NCBI RefSeq assembly: GCF_004135605.1
Contig: NZ_SDPT01000001.1
Span: forward strand, 558,001-622,000
Direction of reading: 5' to 3'
Source of the DNA: Sphingomonas desiccabilis
Lineage (GTDB): Bacteria > Pseudomonadota > Alphaproteobacteria > Sphingomonadales > Sphingomonadaceae
DNA: 64,000 nucleotides
This document shows, one piece after another, positions 40,759 through 49,997 of this stretch; the first letter of the stretch is position 1, and each line of letters starts with the position of its first letter. Made by a program: the position numbers and the translations under genes. Under the pieces are notes generated by a model that worked only from the letters and a program-made list of their open reading frames with translations, had not been told where the DNA came from and ran no database searches.

Positions 40759-41496
40759 ATGTCCGACCTGAACGAGAAGACCATCCTGATCACCGGCGCC
40801 AGCAGCGGCATCGGCGAGGCTACCGCGCGCCTGCTGGCCGGTGCCGGCGCCCGCCTGATGCTGGGTGCCCGCCGGACCGATCGCCTGGAGCGGCTCGCCG
40901 CCGAGCTCGAAGCGGCCGGGGGCACGGTTGCATGGCAGCGGCTCGACGTGACCGATGCTGGCAGCTTCGCCAGCTTCGTGGGTGCCGCGGCCGAGCGCTA
41001 TGGCCGCGTCGACGTGCTGGTGAACAATGCGGGCATCATGCCGCTGTCGCCGCTCGCGGCGCTCAAGACCGACGAGTGGGACCGGATGATCGACGTCAAC
41101 ATCCGCGGCGTCCTGAACGGCGTTGCTGCCGCGCTGCCATGTTTCGTCGAGCAGGGCTCGGGCCAGTTCGTGAACGTCGCCTCGCTCGCCGCGCACTATG
41201 TGGTGCCGACCGGCGCCGTCTATTGTGCGACCAAGTTCGCGGTGTGGGCGATCACCGACGGGATCCGGCGCGAGCATGACAACATCCGCGCCACGATCAT
41301 CTCGCCCGGCGCGGTCGAATCCGAGCTTGCGGACGCCATCACCCACCTGGAGACGGCAAAGGCGATGGAAGTCTTCCGTGCGTCGATCCTGAAGGCGGAC
41401 GCGATCGCCCGTGCGATCCTTTTCGCGGTCAGCCAGCCGGGCGATGTCGACGTCAGCGAAATCGTCGTTCGGCCGACCGCCAGCGACGCCATCTAG
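40759..41496 (+). CDS. SDR family oxidoreductase
   Basis: A short-chain dehydrogenase/reductase of 245 residues. The NAD(P)-binding motif TGASSGIGEATAR is near 12-24, the structural NNAG near 91, and the catalytic Tyr-x3-Lys in YCATK near 155 with Ser upstream in VASLAAHY. ARRTDRL after beta-2 suggests NADP preference. It has a strong ribosome binding site (ggagg). Probably regulated by the divergent AraC protein. Substrate not predicted; members often act on quinone-like or sugar-alcohol compounds. Confidence 0.92.
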   Translation: MSDLNEKTILITGASSGIGEATARLLAGAGARLMLGARRTDRLERLAAELEAAGGTVAWQRLDVTDAGSFASFVGAAAERYGRVDVLVNNAGIMPLSPLAALKTDEWDRMIDVNIRGVLNGVAAALPCFVEQGSGQFVNVASLAAHYVVPTGAVYCATKFAVWAITDGIRREHDNIRATIISPGAVESELADAITHLETAKAMEVFRASILKADAIARAILFAVSQPGDVDVSEIVVRPTASDAI

Positions 41497-41503
41497 ACCG
41501 CCC

Positions 41504-41540
41504 CGCCGCCGCTCGCCCAGGGCAGGGGCGTGCGGCGGCG
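41504..41540. terminator. Possible hairpin terminator between convergent genes
   Basis: A 9-bp inverted repeat cgccgccgc / gcggcggcg with a 19-nt loop lies between the SDR and DMT transporter stop codons, which are only 47 bp apart. There is no T run, so terminator function is a guess. Confidence 0.4.
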
Positions 41541-41543
41541 CCC

Positions 41544-42509
41544 TCATGCGGCTGCGGCCGAGATCGCAAGGCCGGCGCGCCGTCGGTGGGCGGCGATGCA
41601 GGTGAGCACGCTGGCGACCACCAGCACGAACGCGGCCGCTTCGAGGGGGGTCGGCAGGCGCCGTTCCCAGGCGAAGGCGTAGAGCAGGCCGAACAGGGTC
41701 TCGAACAGGATCATCTGTCCGACCAGCGTGAGCGGCAGCAGCCGGCTCATCCGGTTCCAGAGCAGGTTGCCGCCGATCGACGCGAGAAGCGCGACCGCGA
41801 TCGAGACGCCGGCATATTCGAGCCACGCCTGGGGCGCGTGGCTCAGCGGCTCGAGCAGCAGCGTCACCGGGATCAGGGCCGCTGCCTGGAGCCCCGTGAC
41901 CACGCCGGTCAGCAGGTTCCAGTCCTGGGAGGAGATGTGAGCGAACCGGCCGAGCGAGCGGGTGTTGCCGATGGCGTAGGCCGTCCAGGACGTCAGCGCC
42001 CCGACGGCGAACAGGAGCCCCGTGACCGCGCCTGCGGCCGGTGCCGCGATCGCCTGCCAGCCGATGCAGACGGCACCTGCCACGCACAGCAGGAGGGACG
42101 GCAAGAGCTTTCGCAGCGGGACCGCGCCGGAATCGCGGCTGCCGATGATCGTCACGGGAACCGGCAGGAAGCCGAGCACGAGGGACGTCATGGCGATGCC
42201 GCCCGTCTGCACCGCAGTCGACAGCAGGACGTAATAGAGCGTGTTGCCAGCCAGCGAGAGCCAGGCAAGCGAGAGCCAGCCGCGCGCCGGCACCGCCGCG
42301 ATCAGTGTACGCCAGCGGGAACCGATCAGCCCCGCCGAGATCAGCCCGAAGGCGAGATACCGTCCGATCGCGAGTTGAAGTGGGGTGAAGGCCCTCACGA
42401 GATCGGGAGCAAGAAACACCAGGCCCCAGAGCGCTCCGGCTCCCATGCCACAGGCGATCCCGAGAAACGTCCTGCTGGTGCCGGGAGCGCCGGCCGGGGT
42501 GCTGATCAT
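41544..42509 (-). CDS. DMT superfamily (EamA-type) transporter
   Basis: A 321-residue inner-membrane transporter with about ten hydrophobic spans, as in the drug/metabolite exporter family. Two repeated halves are visible, with FLGIACGMGAGALWGLVF at the start and ETLFGLLYAFAWERR near 280. The ATG at 42509 has a strong ribosome binding site (ggag). It is monocistronic, divergent from the GH27 gene across 237 bp. Substrate unknown; a small polar metabolite or toxin is usual. Confidence 0.85.
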   Translation of the reverse strand: MISTPAGAPGTSRTFLGIACGMGAGALWGLVFLAPDLVRAFTPLQLAIGRYLAFGLISAGLIGSRWRTLIAAVPARGWLSLAWLSLAGNTLYYVLLSTAVQTGGIAMTSLVLGFLPVPVTIIGSRDSGAVPLRKLLPSLLLCVAGAVCIGWQAIAAPAAGAVTGLLFAVGALTSWTAYAIGNTRSLGRFAHISSQDWNLLTGVVTGLQAAALIPVTLLLEPLSHAPQAWLEYAGVSIAVALLASIGGNLLWNRMSRLLPLTLVGQMILFETLFGLLYAFAWERRLPTPLEAAAFVLVVASVLTCIAAHRRRAGLAISAAAA

Positions 42510-42746
42510 TGTTCTCCTCGTCGCGAGTCCCATGGCCGATAGCACCGCCTCTGCGAGACGTTGCGCTTACTCTCGGCCTTCGATGCGACAAAGGCTCGCC
42601 AATGGTACCCGCGACTGCCCACCGCCGGATCGCCCAGGACCGGGTGACATTCGGGGCGGAGATCAGGATCCCTGATGCCGGCATGGCCCTTGCGCCGGGG
42701 CGCTGCTAGCGAGAGCTGGTCAGACCAAAAAAAGGAGAGGGAGACG

Positions 42747-44093
42747 ATGCGGATCGGCCGGAGGGGATTGTTGGCGGCGGGCATGGTCGGAACGGCGGCC
42801 TCCGCCTTGCCGGGGCGCTCCCGCGCCGCACGGGCCGCGCCGGCATCGATGCTCGCGCCGACGCCGCCGATGGGATGGAACAGCTGGAACAGCTTCGCCA
42901 CGACCATCACCGAGGCGCAGGCGCGAGAGACGGCTCGCATCATGGCCGACAAGTTGCTGCCGTTCGGCTATGATGTCTTCACCGTCGACATCCAGTGGTA
43001 CGAACCCGACGCCGCGAGCTACACCTATAATGCGAAGCCGGTGCCGGCGATGGATGGCAACGGCCGGCTGCTGCCGGCACCGAACCGGTTCCCCTCCAGC
43101 GCGAACGGGCGTGGCTTCGCGCCCCTTGCGGCGGAGGTGCACGCCCTGGGCCTGAAGTTCGGCGTCCACCTGATGCGCGGCATCCCGCGCCTGGCGGTCG
43201 AGCGCAATCTTCCGGTGATGGGCACCAAGGTCCGTGCCGCCGACATCGCGGACACGGGCAGTACCTGCTCCTGGAACCCCGACATGTACGGCGTCGACAT
43301 GCGGCGGCCGGGCGCACAGGCCTATTACGACAGCGTGTTCCGCCTGTTCGCGTCCTGGGGCGTGGACTTCGTCAAGATGGACGACATGAGCCGCCCCTAT
43401 GACGCCCATGCGCTGGAGATCGAAGCCGCGCACAAGGCGATCGCGGCGAGCGGCCGGCCGATGCTCCTGAGCCTTTCTCCGGGGGAGACCCCGGTGACGC
43501 GCGGCGAGCACGTCCGTCGCTTCGCGCAGATGTGGCGGATCAGCGATGACTTCTGGGACGAGTGGCCGCTGCTGGAGGCGCAGTTCACCCGGCTGGAGAA
43601 TTGGAATGCGTGGCGGCAGCCCGGCGGGTGGCCCGACGCCGACATGCTGCCGCTGGGGCGGCTCGCGCTCGGCGAGCGGAACACCAAGTTCACGCCGGAC
43701 GAGCAGCGCACGCTGATGACGCTCTGGTCGATCGCGCGCTCGCCGCTGATCATGGGCGGGGACCTCAGGCACCTCGACGGTCCGACGCTGGCCTTGCTGA
43801 CGAACCGCGAGGTGCTGGCGGTGAACCAGGCGAGCACGGACAACCGGCCGCACTTCCTGGCCGATGGCGTGCGGATCTGGTCCGCGCGCCCTGCGGACGG
43901 CGGCGGCCGCTATGTCGCGCTGTTCAACACCGGCAAGCAGGCGCGGGACATCACCCTCCCGCTCCGCGAAATCGGGTTGAGCGGCACCCAACGCGTGCGC
44001 GATCTGTGGGAAGGCAAGGCACTGCCACCCGCGAAGGATCGGCTCATCCGCCGTATCCCCTCGCACGGTGCCGGGCTCTACCGGGTCGGTTGA
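42747..44093 (+). CDS. GH27 family glycoside hydrolase (alpha-galactosidase type)
   Basis: A secreted glycosidase of 448 residues. The leader MRIGRRGLLAAGMVGTAASA has a twin-arginine pattern (GRRGLLA), so Tat export is possible. The family N-terminus is APTPPMGWNSWNSFATTI. The nucleophile region is VDFVKMDDMSRPYD, in which the second Asp aligns with the catalytic Asp, and the acid/base is probably an Asp in RISDDFWDEW. The C-terminal beta-sandwich follows. The likely reaction is hydrolysis of alpha-galactosides or related sugars. The ribosome binding site is strong (aggagagggag). Its 3' end overlaps the alpha/beta hydrolase gene by 16 bp. Confidence 0.88.
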   Translation: MRIGRRGLLAAGMVGTAASALPGRSRAARAAPASMLAPTPPMGWNSWNSFATTITEAQARETARIMADKLLPFGYDVFTVDIQWYEPDAASYTYNAKPVPAMDGNGRLLPAPNRFPSSANGRGFAPLAAEVHALGLKFGVHLMRGIPRLAVERNLPVMGTKVRAADIADTGSTCSWNPDMYGVDMRRPGAQAYYDSVFRLFASWGVDFVKMDDMSRPYDAHALEIEAAHKAIAASGRPMLLSLSPGETPVTRGEHVRRFAQMWRISDDFWDEWPLLEAQFTRLENWNAWRQPGGWPDADMLPLGRLALGERNTKFTPDEQRTLMTLWSIARSPLIMGGDLRHLDGPTLALLTNREVLAVNQASTDNRPHFLADGVRIWSARPADGGGRYVALFNTGKQARDITLPLREIGLSGTQRVRDLWEGKALPPAKDRLIRRIPSHGAGLYRVG

Positions 44094-44974
44094 GCCCGCC
44101 CGGCCGGGCTCTGCGCGCGCACCGCCGCAACGCCCTGCAGGATGTTGTCCACCACGAACTGCGGCGCTTCGTGCGGCAGGCCGTGGCCGGCGGTCGCGGC
44201 GATGTTCTGGTGGGCGTTGGAGGAAAGCGCGAGGAACTGCTTCTGCATGCGCTGGCTGGCCTCTTCCAGGCGGATGGCGAGCGGCTCCGAAAGCCCAGGC
44301 ACCATGCGGAAGCGCGGGCTGTGCGTCGCCACGATCACCGGCTTCTCGCCCAGCGTCTTCAGCAGACGCGCCTGTGCCGCGCTCGTACGCCAGTCGAGCC
44401 GTTCCTCGTTGCGGTTCGGCTCCTCGATCATGCCGGAGAGAAAGTCGCGCGTGTCGGTCAGCGGCTTCTCCTCCCCGGGTGCGGCAGCGGGCAGCATCGA
44501 AAGCCAGCTCGTCATCTGGTCCGGATGGGTGGAGGAGACGAGGACCAGCCCGGCCGTGTCGTTGGGAAAGCGGCTCGCGAACACCTGCGCGTGGAGACCG
44601 CCGATCGAATGGCCGATCAGCAGAAACGGACCCCGCACACCCGCTTCCTGCAAAACGGCGTGCAGATCGTTCGCCGCATCCAGGCTTGTCCGGATCCGCT
44701 CCGGCGCTCGGTCGCTGCTGCCCAAGCCGGCGCGATCATAGAGGCAGATCCGTGCGACGGGTGCGATCCGTTCCGCGATCCGTTGCCAGCCTGCGTCTTC
44801 GACGGGTGCGGTACCCATCCCGGCGTCCACGACCACCGTGGGCTCGCCGACACCCCGGCAATGGAGCCGGATCGCGAGGTTTCCGATGGCAAAGCGGCCG
44901 TCCACTTGCGGGGCTGGGCCTGCGGGTACCATCAGCGTCAGCGACGCAAGAAGGGCGGCAAGCAGGTCGTGCAT
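44078..44974 (-). CDS. Alpha/beta hydrolase, exported
   Basis: A 298-residue serine hydrolase. A short hydrophobic leader (MHDLLAALLASLTLMVPAG) suggests periplasmic export. The nucleophile elbow is LLIGHSIGGLHAQ near 120 with Ser, the HG-like oxyanion block is VVVDAGMGT near 48, and the catalytic His is likely in ATAGHGLPHEAP near 265. The rest resembles alpha/beta-fold esterases or lactonases. Substrate unknown. Convergent with the GH27 gene. Confidence 0.86.
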   Translation of the reverse strand: MHDLLAALLASLTLMVPAGPAPQVDGRFAIGNLAIRLHCRGVGEPTVVVDAGMGTAPVEDAGWQRIAERIAPVARICLYDRAGLGSSDRAPERIRTSLDAANDLHAVLQEAGVRGPFLLIGHSIGGLHAQVFASRFPNDTAGLVLVSSTHPDQMTSWLSMLPAAAPGEEKPLTDTRDFLSGMIEEPNRNEERLDWRTSAAQARLLKTLGEKPVIVATHSPRFRMVPGLSEPLAIRLEEASQRMQKQFLALSSNAHQNIAATAGHGLPHEAPQFVVDNILQGVAAVRAQSPAGRAQPTR

Positions 44975-45050
44975 CGCGCAGGGCTCCCGGTTGGACGCTG
45001 CAATCTACGCTGGCGCGAACAACCTGTCTCTAACCCTTGGCGAGGGGAAA

Positions 45051-45074
45051 CGCCGCCACCCGAAGGTGACGGCG
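45051..45074 (-). terminator. Intrinsic terminator of the DUF3072 gene
   Basis: On the minus strand cgccgtcacc-ttcg-ggtggcggcg forms a 10-bp stem (one mismatch) closed by a stable UUCG loop and followed by tttcccc. It starts 7 bp after the stop codon of the 73-residue DUF3072 protein. Confidence 0.75.
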
Positions 45075-45080
45075 CCGTGC

Positions 45081-45302
45081 CTAATTCGCTCCGCGGCCGG
45101 TCTTTTCCTGCAGCGCATCGATGCGCTTGGAAGCCTCTGCCTTGGAGAGGCCTTGGTCGTATCCTTCGCCGGCCTCCTCACTCAGCGTCTTGAGGTAGGA
45201 TGCCTGGGCACCGGTCATCGGCTCGTCACCAGTGGTCCAGTCGTCCGGGTCCTTTTCGGCGTTGGAAAAAGGCTCGCTCTTGGGGTTCTGGTCATTTGCC
45301 AC
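45081..45302 (-). CDS. DUF3072 family small protein, probable general-stress gene
   Basis: A 73-residue soluble protein starting at GTG (MANDQNPKSEPF); aaggagatg lies about 8 nt upstream. The core MTGAQASYLKTLSEEAGE and LSKAEASKRIDALQ matches the DUF3072 domain, of unknown function. A perfect EcfG-type promoter lies at 45326-45350, 24 bp upstream, inside the 3' end of the alanine dehydrogenase gene. It has its own terminator. I therefore infer that it is induced in the general stress response. Confidence 0.87.
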   Translation of the reverse strand: MANDQNPKSEPFSNAEKDPDDWTTGDEPMTGAQASYLKTLSEEAGEGYDQGLSKAEASKRIDALQEKTGRGAN

Positions 45303-45325
45303 GGGACATCTCCTTCCCCGGGACA

Positions 45326-45350
45326 AACGCCTTTGTTCTTACTCCGTTCC
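45326..45350 (-). promoter_or_regulatory. EcfG (general stress) promoter of DUF3072 gene
   Basis: On the minus strand GGAAC, 16-bp spacer, CGTT: an exact match to the alphaproteobacterial EcfG sigma-factor consensus. The promoter overlaps the last codons of ald. Confidence 0.85.
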
Positions 45351-46451
45351 GGACCATGCTTCCATCGGAAGCGCCAGTGCCTCGGCCACCGCGGCATGCC
45401 GGATCTTGCCGCCCGACACGTTCAGTCCTGCTGCCAGGTGCCGGTCGGCCCGCATGGCGGCTTCGGCGCCGAGCTTCGCCAGGCGCATCACGAACGGCAG
45501 GGTCGCGTTGTTGAGCGCGAAGGCGGAGGTGCGGGCGACCGCCCCCGGCATGTTGGCGACGCAGTAGTGGATGACGTCCTCCTCGATGAACACCGGATCG
45601 TCGTGGGTGGTCGCGCGGGAGGTCTCGAAGCAGCCGCCCTGGTCGATCGCGATGTCGACCAGCACGCTTCCGCGCTTCATCGTGCGCAGCATCTCCCGAG
45701 TGACGAGCTTCGGGGCGGCGGCACCCGGGACCAGAACGGCGCCGATGACCAGGTGGGCGCGCGCCACCGCGGACGCGATCGCCGCGCGCGAGGCATAGGC
45801 GGTCTTGATCTGGCTGCCGAAATGGAGGTCGAGTTCCGCCAGGCGCTCGTTGCTGATGTCGTAGATGGTGACGTCCGCACGCTGGCCGACCGCCATCTGC
45901 GCCGCGTTGATGCCGGCGACTCCGCCGCCCAGGATCGCGACTCGTGCAGGTGCGACCCCCGGGACGCCGCCCAGCAGCACGCCGCGACCGCCCTGTTCCT
46001 TCTCCAGATAGTGGGCGCCGACCTGGATCGACATGCGGCCGGCGACCTCCGACATCGGCTTCAGCAACGGCAACGAGCCGTTGTTCGACGTCACCGTCTC
46101 ATAGGCGATGCAGGTGGCGCCCGAACGCATCAGCCCCTCGGCCTGCGGCTTGTCCGCGGCCAGATGGAGGTAGGTGAACAGCGTGTGTCGCGGCTCCAGC
46201 AACGCGATCTCCGACGGCTGCGGCTCCTTCACCTTCACGATCATGTCGCTTTCGGCGAACACGGTCGCCGCATCCGCCACGATCCGCGCACCCGCCTCGA
46301 CATAGTCCGAGTCGGTGAAGTCGATTCCGGCACCTGCGGACGTCTCAACGATGACCTCATGACCAGCCGCCGTGAGCTCCGCCACCGAGGGCGGGGTCAG
46401 TCCGACGCGATATTCGTGGTTCTTGATTTCCTTGGGAACACCGACGCGCAT
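45339..46451 (-). CDS. ald: Alanine dehydrogenase
   Basis: Ald catalyses NAD-dependent oxidative deamination of L-alanine to pyruvate and ammonia, or the reverse. The 370-residue protein starts [20 protein letters not shown], contains the catalytic His block [14 protein letters not shown] near 90 and the NAD-binding [15 protein letters not shown] near 172-186. The ATG at 46451 has a ribosome binding site (ggagag). Divergent from kup. Its last codons hold the promoter of the next stress gene, an economical use of sequence. Confidence 0.96.
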   Translation of the reverse strand: MRVGVPKEIKNHEYRVGLTPPSVAELTAAGHEVIVETSAGAGIDFTDSDYVEAGARIVADAATVFAESDMIVKVKEPQPSEIALLEPRHTLFTYLHLAADKPQAEGLMRSGATCIAYETVTSNNGSLPLLKPMSEVAGRMSIQVGAHYLEKEQGGRGVLLGGVPGVAPARVAILGGGVAGINAAQMAVGQRADVTIYDISNERLAELDLHFGSQIKTAYASRAAIASAVARAHLVIGAVLVPGAAAPKLVTREMLRTMKRGSVLVDIAIDQGGCFETSRATTHDDPVFIEEDVIHYCVANMPGAVARTSAFALNNATLPFVMRLAKLGAEAAMRADRHLAAGLNVSGGKIRHAAVAEALALPMEAWSGTE

Positions 46452-46612
46452 AAACCTCTCCGAAAAGGTAGATGACCCGCTATAGAACGGGTGGCCGGGC
46501 TTGTCCCGTTGCGACCGCATGTTGCGCGTGCTAACGGCCGGCGCTTTCACGGCGAAACGAGTAGCGTTCAGGCGATGGTCATGTTTCACGCGATCCTGCG
46601 ATTGCCGCGCCC

Positions 46613-48550
46613 GTGAATCCCCCGGTTTCTGCCCCGACAGGGGCTGCCCTGCTGCCATCGGACCGCGTCGAGGACGGGCACGCCCATTCACGCGAGCAGG
46701 CAACGTGGAAGCTGATGCTAGGTGCCGTCGGCATCGTCTTCGGCGACATCGGCACCAGCCCGCTCTACGCGTTTCGTGAGACGTTCGACGGCCACCACAA
46801 GCTGGCGCTCGACCCGCTGCACATCATGGGCGTCATCAGCCTGATGTTCTGGTCGATGATGATCGTGGTGACGCTGAAATATGTGTCGATCATCATGCGT
46901 GCGGACAACAAGGGGGAGGGCGGCAGCCTGGCGCTGCTCGCGCTCGTCTCCGGTCGCACTCAGGGTAAGCGCTGGACCAGCGGCATCGTGCTGCTGGGGG
47001 TGTTCGCGACCGCGCTCTTCTATGGCGACAGCATGATCACGCCGGCGGTCTCCGTCCTTTCGGCGGTCGAGGGCGTCGCGATTGCAGCGCCCGCCTTCGG
47101 CGGCCTCGTCCTGCCGATCGCGGTGCTGATCCTGGTGGGCCTGTTTTCGATCCAGCGGGGCGGCACGTCGCGCGTCGGCGCCTTCTTCGGCCCGATCATG
47201 CTGTGCTACTTCACGGTCATCGCGGCGCTCGGCGTCGTCAGCATCGTCCAGACGCCGACCATCCTGCACGCGTTCCTGCCGACCTATGCGATCAGCTTCT
47301 TTGTCCATGATCCGCTGGCGGCATTTCTTGCACTGGGCTCGGTGGTGCTGGCGGTGACCGGCGCTGAGGCGCTGTACGCCGACATGGGCCATTTCGGACG
47401 CAAGCCGATCGCGTTCTCGTGGCTGTGGGTCGTGCTGCCGGCGTTGATGGCCAATTACATGGGGCAGGGCGCGCTGCTGATGCGCGAAGGCGCCGCGGCG
47501 CTGGAGAGCCCCTTCTACATGCTCGCGCCCGAAGGCTTTCAGCTGCCGATGGTGTTCCTGGCCACGGCCGCGGCGATCATCGCCAGCCAGGCGGTGATCT
47601 CCGGCGCCTTCTCCGTGACACAGCAGGCGATCCAGCTGGGTTTCATCCCGCGGCTGCGCATCGACCATACCAGCGCCGCCACCGCGGGGCAGATCTACAT
47701 CCCGCTCATCAACTGGGCGCTGATGGTGATGGTGATCCTGCTGGTGCTCACCTTCCGCACCTCGTCCAACCTGACCGCCGCCTATGGCATCGCGGTGACG
47801 GGGGCGATGCTGATCGACACCTGCCTGCTGGCGGTGCTGCTGTTCGCGCTGTGGCGCTGGCCGGTCTACTACGCGCTGCCGCTGCTGGCCGTCTTCTTCC
47901 TAGTCGACGGCGCCTATTTCGCGGCCAACCTGACGAAGGTGCCCGACGGCGGCTGGTTCCCGCTGATGATCGGCATCATCGTCTTCGTGCTCCTCACCAC
48001 CTGGGCCAAGGGGCGCAAGCTGATGATCGAGCGGCTGCGCGAGGCGGCGATGCCGATCAAGGTGTTCATCCAGTCGGCTGCGAACTCCGCAAGCCGGGTT
48101 CCGGGGACGGCGGTGTTCATGACCTCCACGCCCGATGGCGTGCCCCATGCGCTGCTCCACAACCTGAAGCACAACAAGGTCCTGCACGAGCGCGTCGTGC
48201 TGCTGACGGTGAAGATCACCGACGAGCCGTTCGTGGCCGAGGAGAACCGCGTGAAGGCCGACGACCTGGGGCAGGGCTTCCACCGGCTGATCCTGCGCTA
48301 CGGCTTCATGCAGGATGCGGACGTGCCTGCCGCGCTTCGGCAGGTGAAGGTCGCGGGTGGTGACTTCCGGATGATGGAGACCAGCTTCTTCCTTGCCCGC
48401 CAGACGCTGCTGCCGTCGTCCCGGCCCGGCATGATGATCTGGCGCGAGAAGCTGTTCGCCTGGATGCTGCGCAACGCCGAAAGCGCGATGGAGTTCTTCC
48501 GCCTGCCCACCAATCGCGTGGTGGAGCTCGGCAGCCAGGTCGAGATTTGA
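46613..48550 (+). CDS. kup: Low-affinity potassium transporter Kup
   Basis: A K+/H+ symporter of 645 residues with about 12 membrane spans and a soluble C-terminal domain. The KUP signature [19 protein letters not shown] is near 38-56, then [21 protein letters not shown] near 125 (in pieces [13 protein letters not shown] and SVLSAVEG). The start is GTG at 46613 after a 161-bp divergent gap from ald. Its stop overlaps the TTG start of the next gene. Confidence 0.95.
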   Translation: MNPPVSAPTGAALLPSDRVEDGHAHSREQATWKLMLGAVGIVFGDIGTSPLYAFRETFDGHHKLALDPLHIMGVISLMFWSMMIVVTLKYVSIIMRADNKGEGGSLALLALVSGRTQGKRWTSGIVLLGVFATALFYGDSMITPAVSVLSAVEGVAIAAPAFGGLVLPIAVLILVGLFSIQRGGTSRVGAFFGPIMLCYFTVIAALGVVSIVQTPTILHAFLPTYAISFFVHDPLAAFLALGSVVLAVTGAEALYADMGHFGRKPIAFSWLWVVLPALMANYMGQGALLMREGAAALESPFYMLAPEGFQLPMVFLATAAAIIASQAVISGAFSVTQQAIQLGFIPRLRIDHTSAATAGQIYIPLINWALMVMVILLVLTFRTSSNLTAAYGIAVTGAMLIDTCLLAVLLFALWRWPVYYALPLLAVFFLVDGAYFAANLTKVPDGGWFPLMIGIIVFVLLTTWAKGRKLMIERLREAAMPIKVFIQSAANSASRVPGTAVFMTSTPDGVPHALLHNLKHNKVLHERVVLLTVKITDEPFVAEENRVKADDLGQGFHRLILRYGFMQDADVPAALRQVKVAGGDFRMMETSFFLARQTLLPSSRPGMMIWREKLFAWMLRNAESAMEFFRLPTNRVVELGSQVEI

Positions 48551-49086
48551 CCGGCGCCGCGCCCCCAGCCTCCGTGCCGGGCGCGCCGATCATCGTCTCG
48601 GCGTTGTTCGGGGCGGCGGATCATGCGGCGCTGGACGGGCTCCGCCGCCGCCACTTCCCGCCGGAGCGCAACCAGCTCCCCGCGCATCTGACGCTGTTCC
48701 ACCATCTGCCGCCGCACCTGGCGCCCGAGCTGCGGCAGCGCCTCGCCGCGGAGACCCGCGGCATCGCGGCGCCGCGCGCCAGGATCGCGGGGCTGCGCAA
48801 CCTCGGCCGCGGCGTCGCGCTGCGGATCGAATCGCCGGAGCTGGAGGAGATTCGCGCGCGCCTGGCAGACGCGTTTGCGATGCTGCTGACGCCGCAGGAT
48901 CGAGCCGGCTGGCGACCGCACGTCACCATCCAGAACAAGGTCGAACCGGCAGAGGCGCGTGCGCTGCTGCACGCGTTGGAGGCCGATTTTCGTCCGCGTC
49001 CGCGTCCGCTCGCGATCGCCGGGCTGGCGAGCTGGTGGTATCGCGGCGGGCCCTGGGAGCCGATTTCCCGTCACATGTTCGCTTGA
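48547..49086 (+). CDS. 2'-5' RNA ligase family protein (2H phosphoesterase)
   Basis: A 179-residue member of the 2H superfamily. Two His-x-Thr motifs are present: PAHLTLFHH near 45-53 and RPHVTIQNK near 122-130, which form the active site that opens 2',3'-cyclic phosphates. Start TTG overlaps the kup stop as TTGA, so it is coupled to kup, with which it has no known functional link. Could act in RNA repair or cyclic-nucleotide turnover. Confidence 0.86.
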   Translation: MTGAAPPASVPGAPIIVSALFGAADHAALDGLRRRHFPPERNQLPAHLTLFHHLPPHLAPELRQRLAAETRGIAAPRARIAGLRNLGRGVALRIESPELEEIRARLADAFAMLLTPQDRAGWRPHVTIQNKVEPAEARALLHALEADFRPRPRPLAIAGLASWWYRGGPWEPISRHMFA

Positions 49087-49140
49087 CCGACGCGAAACGC
49101 CTTCGTATAGGCGCGCCCTCGCCACGGCGAGTGCCCATGG

Positions 49141-49217
49141 GGCGGAGTAGCTCAGTTGGTTAGAGCAGCGGAATCATAATCCGCGTGTCGGGGGTTCAAG
49201 TCCCTCCTCCGCTACCA
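49141..49217 (+). tRNA. tRNA-Met (anticodon CAT), elongator type
   Basis: A 77-nt cloverleaf with encoded CCA. Acceptor GGCGGAG pairs with CTCCGCT, with A as discriminator. Anticodon stem-loop gcggaatcataatccgc presents CAT. The acceptor starts with a G-C pair, unlike the initiator, and the overall sequence is that of alphaproteobacterial elongator tRNA-Met. A tRNA-Ile with modified CAT is a less likely alternative. Confidence 0.93.
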
Positions 49218-49261
49218 TTTCCCATTCAGAAGCAGGTGCGCGCGGATCGCTTCGGTCCGCC

Positions 49262-49286
49262 GGAACACTGTACCGCACCATCCGTT
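49262..49286 (+). promoter_or_regulatory. EcfG (general stress) promoter of DUF4142 gene
   Basis: GGAAC, 16-bp spacer, CGTT, an exact match to the EcfG consensus. It lies 27 bp before the ATG of the DUF4142 gene, the right distance for a stress promoter. Confidence 0.87.
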
Positions 49287-49313
49287 TCGCGCTCACCAAA
49301 TTGGGAGACGAAC

Positions 49314-49859
49314 ATGCGGAAGCTGCTGATCACGATGAGTGCACTTGCGCTGGGGGCCATGCCCGCAGCCGGCATCGCGCAGACGATGACGCCCGAGCAG
49401 GTCGGCGCCGCGCCAATGAGCGGAACCCCGTCGGAAAACTATGCCGCCTGGGCGGCCGACAGCGACAAATACGAGATCCAGTCCAGCCGGATCGCTCTCT
49501 CGAAGTCCAAGAGCGATGCGACCAAGGCGTTCGCGCGCGAGATGATCGCGGATCATACCACGACCACCAAGGCGCTGATGGCGGCACTCCCGAATACGGA
49601 ACCCAAGATCAAGCGCCCGCCGAGCGCCCTCTCGGAGCCGAATGCCGCGAAGATCGCCGCCCTGAAGGCTGCGGATGCCGACAGCTTCGACGCGCTCTAC
49701 ATGCAGCAGCAGGCCGAGGCGCACCGCGCGGCCTGGTCGCTGCACAAGGGCTACTCGACCGACGGGCAGGACCCGGCGCTGAAGCAGGTGGCGGACTCGG
49801 CCGTGCCGATCATCGAGAAGCACCTGGCGCATCTGCAGAGCGCACCGGGCGGCATGTGA
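49314..49859 (+). CDS. DUF4142 domain protein, exported, stress-induced
   Basis: A 181-residue periplasmic protein with Sec signal MRKLLITMSALALGAMPAAG. The mature part is a ferritin-like four-helix bundle of the DUF4142 type: FAREMIADHTTTTKALM near 85 and LYMQQQAEAHRAAWSLHKGY near 135. The ribosome binding site gggag lies 9 nt upstream. The EcfG promoter and own terminator (49884) make it a single-gene general-stress transcript. Molecular role unknown. Confidence 0.9.
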   Translation: MRKLLITMSALALGAMPAAGIAQTMTPEQVGAAPMSGTPSENYAAWAADSDKYEIQSSRIALSKSKSDATKAFAREMIADHTTTTKALMAALPNTEPKIKRPPSALSEPNAAKIAALKAADADSFDALYMQQQAEAHRAAWSLHKGYSTDGQDPALKQVADSAVPIIEKHLAHLQSAPGGM

Positions 49860-49883
49860 GCCGTTCACGAGGGTGATCCGAAG

Positions 49884-49915
49884 GAGGGCTCGCCGGACCG
49901 GGGGCCCTCTTTTTT
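49884..49915 (+). terminator. Intrinsic terminator after DUF4142 gene
   Basis: Stem gagggc / gccctc followed directly by a run of T residues (tcttttttgg), 24 bp after the stop codon. Confidence 0.8.
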
Positions 49916-49997
49916 GGACAGGTCCGCCGGGCAGAACAATGGGTTGCGCGTCGCACGGTTGCGGTGCGGCGCATCTGGGCCTAGCGGATGCGGCATC

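Noticed and set aside
49917..49997. preQ1 riboswitch before queC
   Set aside because: The leader lacks the preQ1 pseudoknot pattern and A-rich tail; no convincing fold seen.
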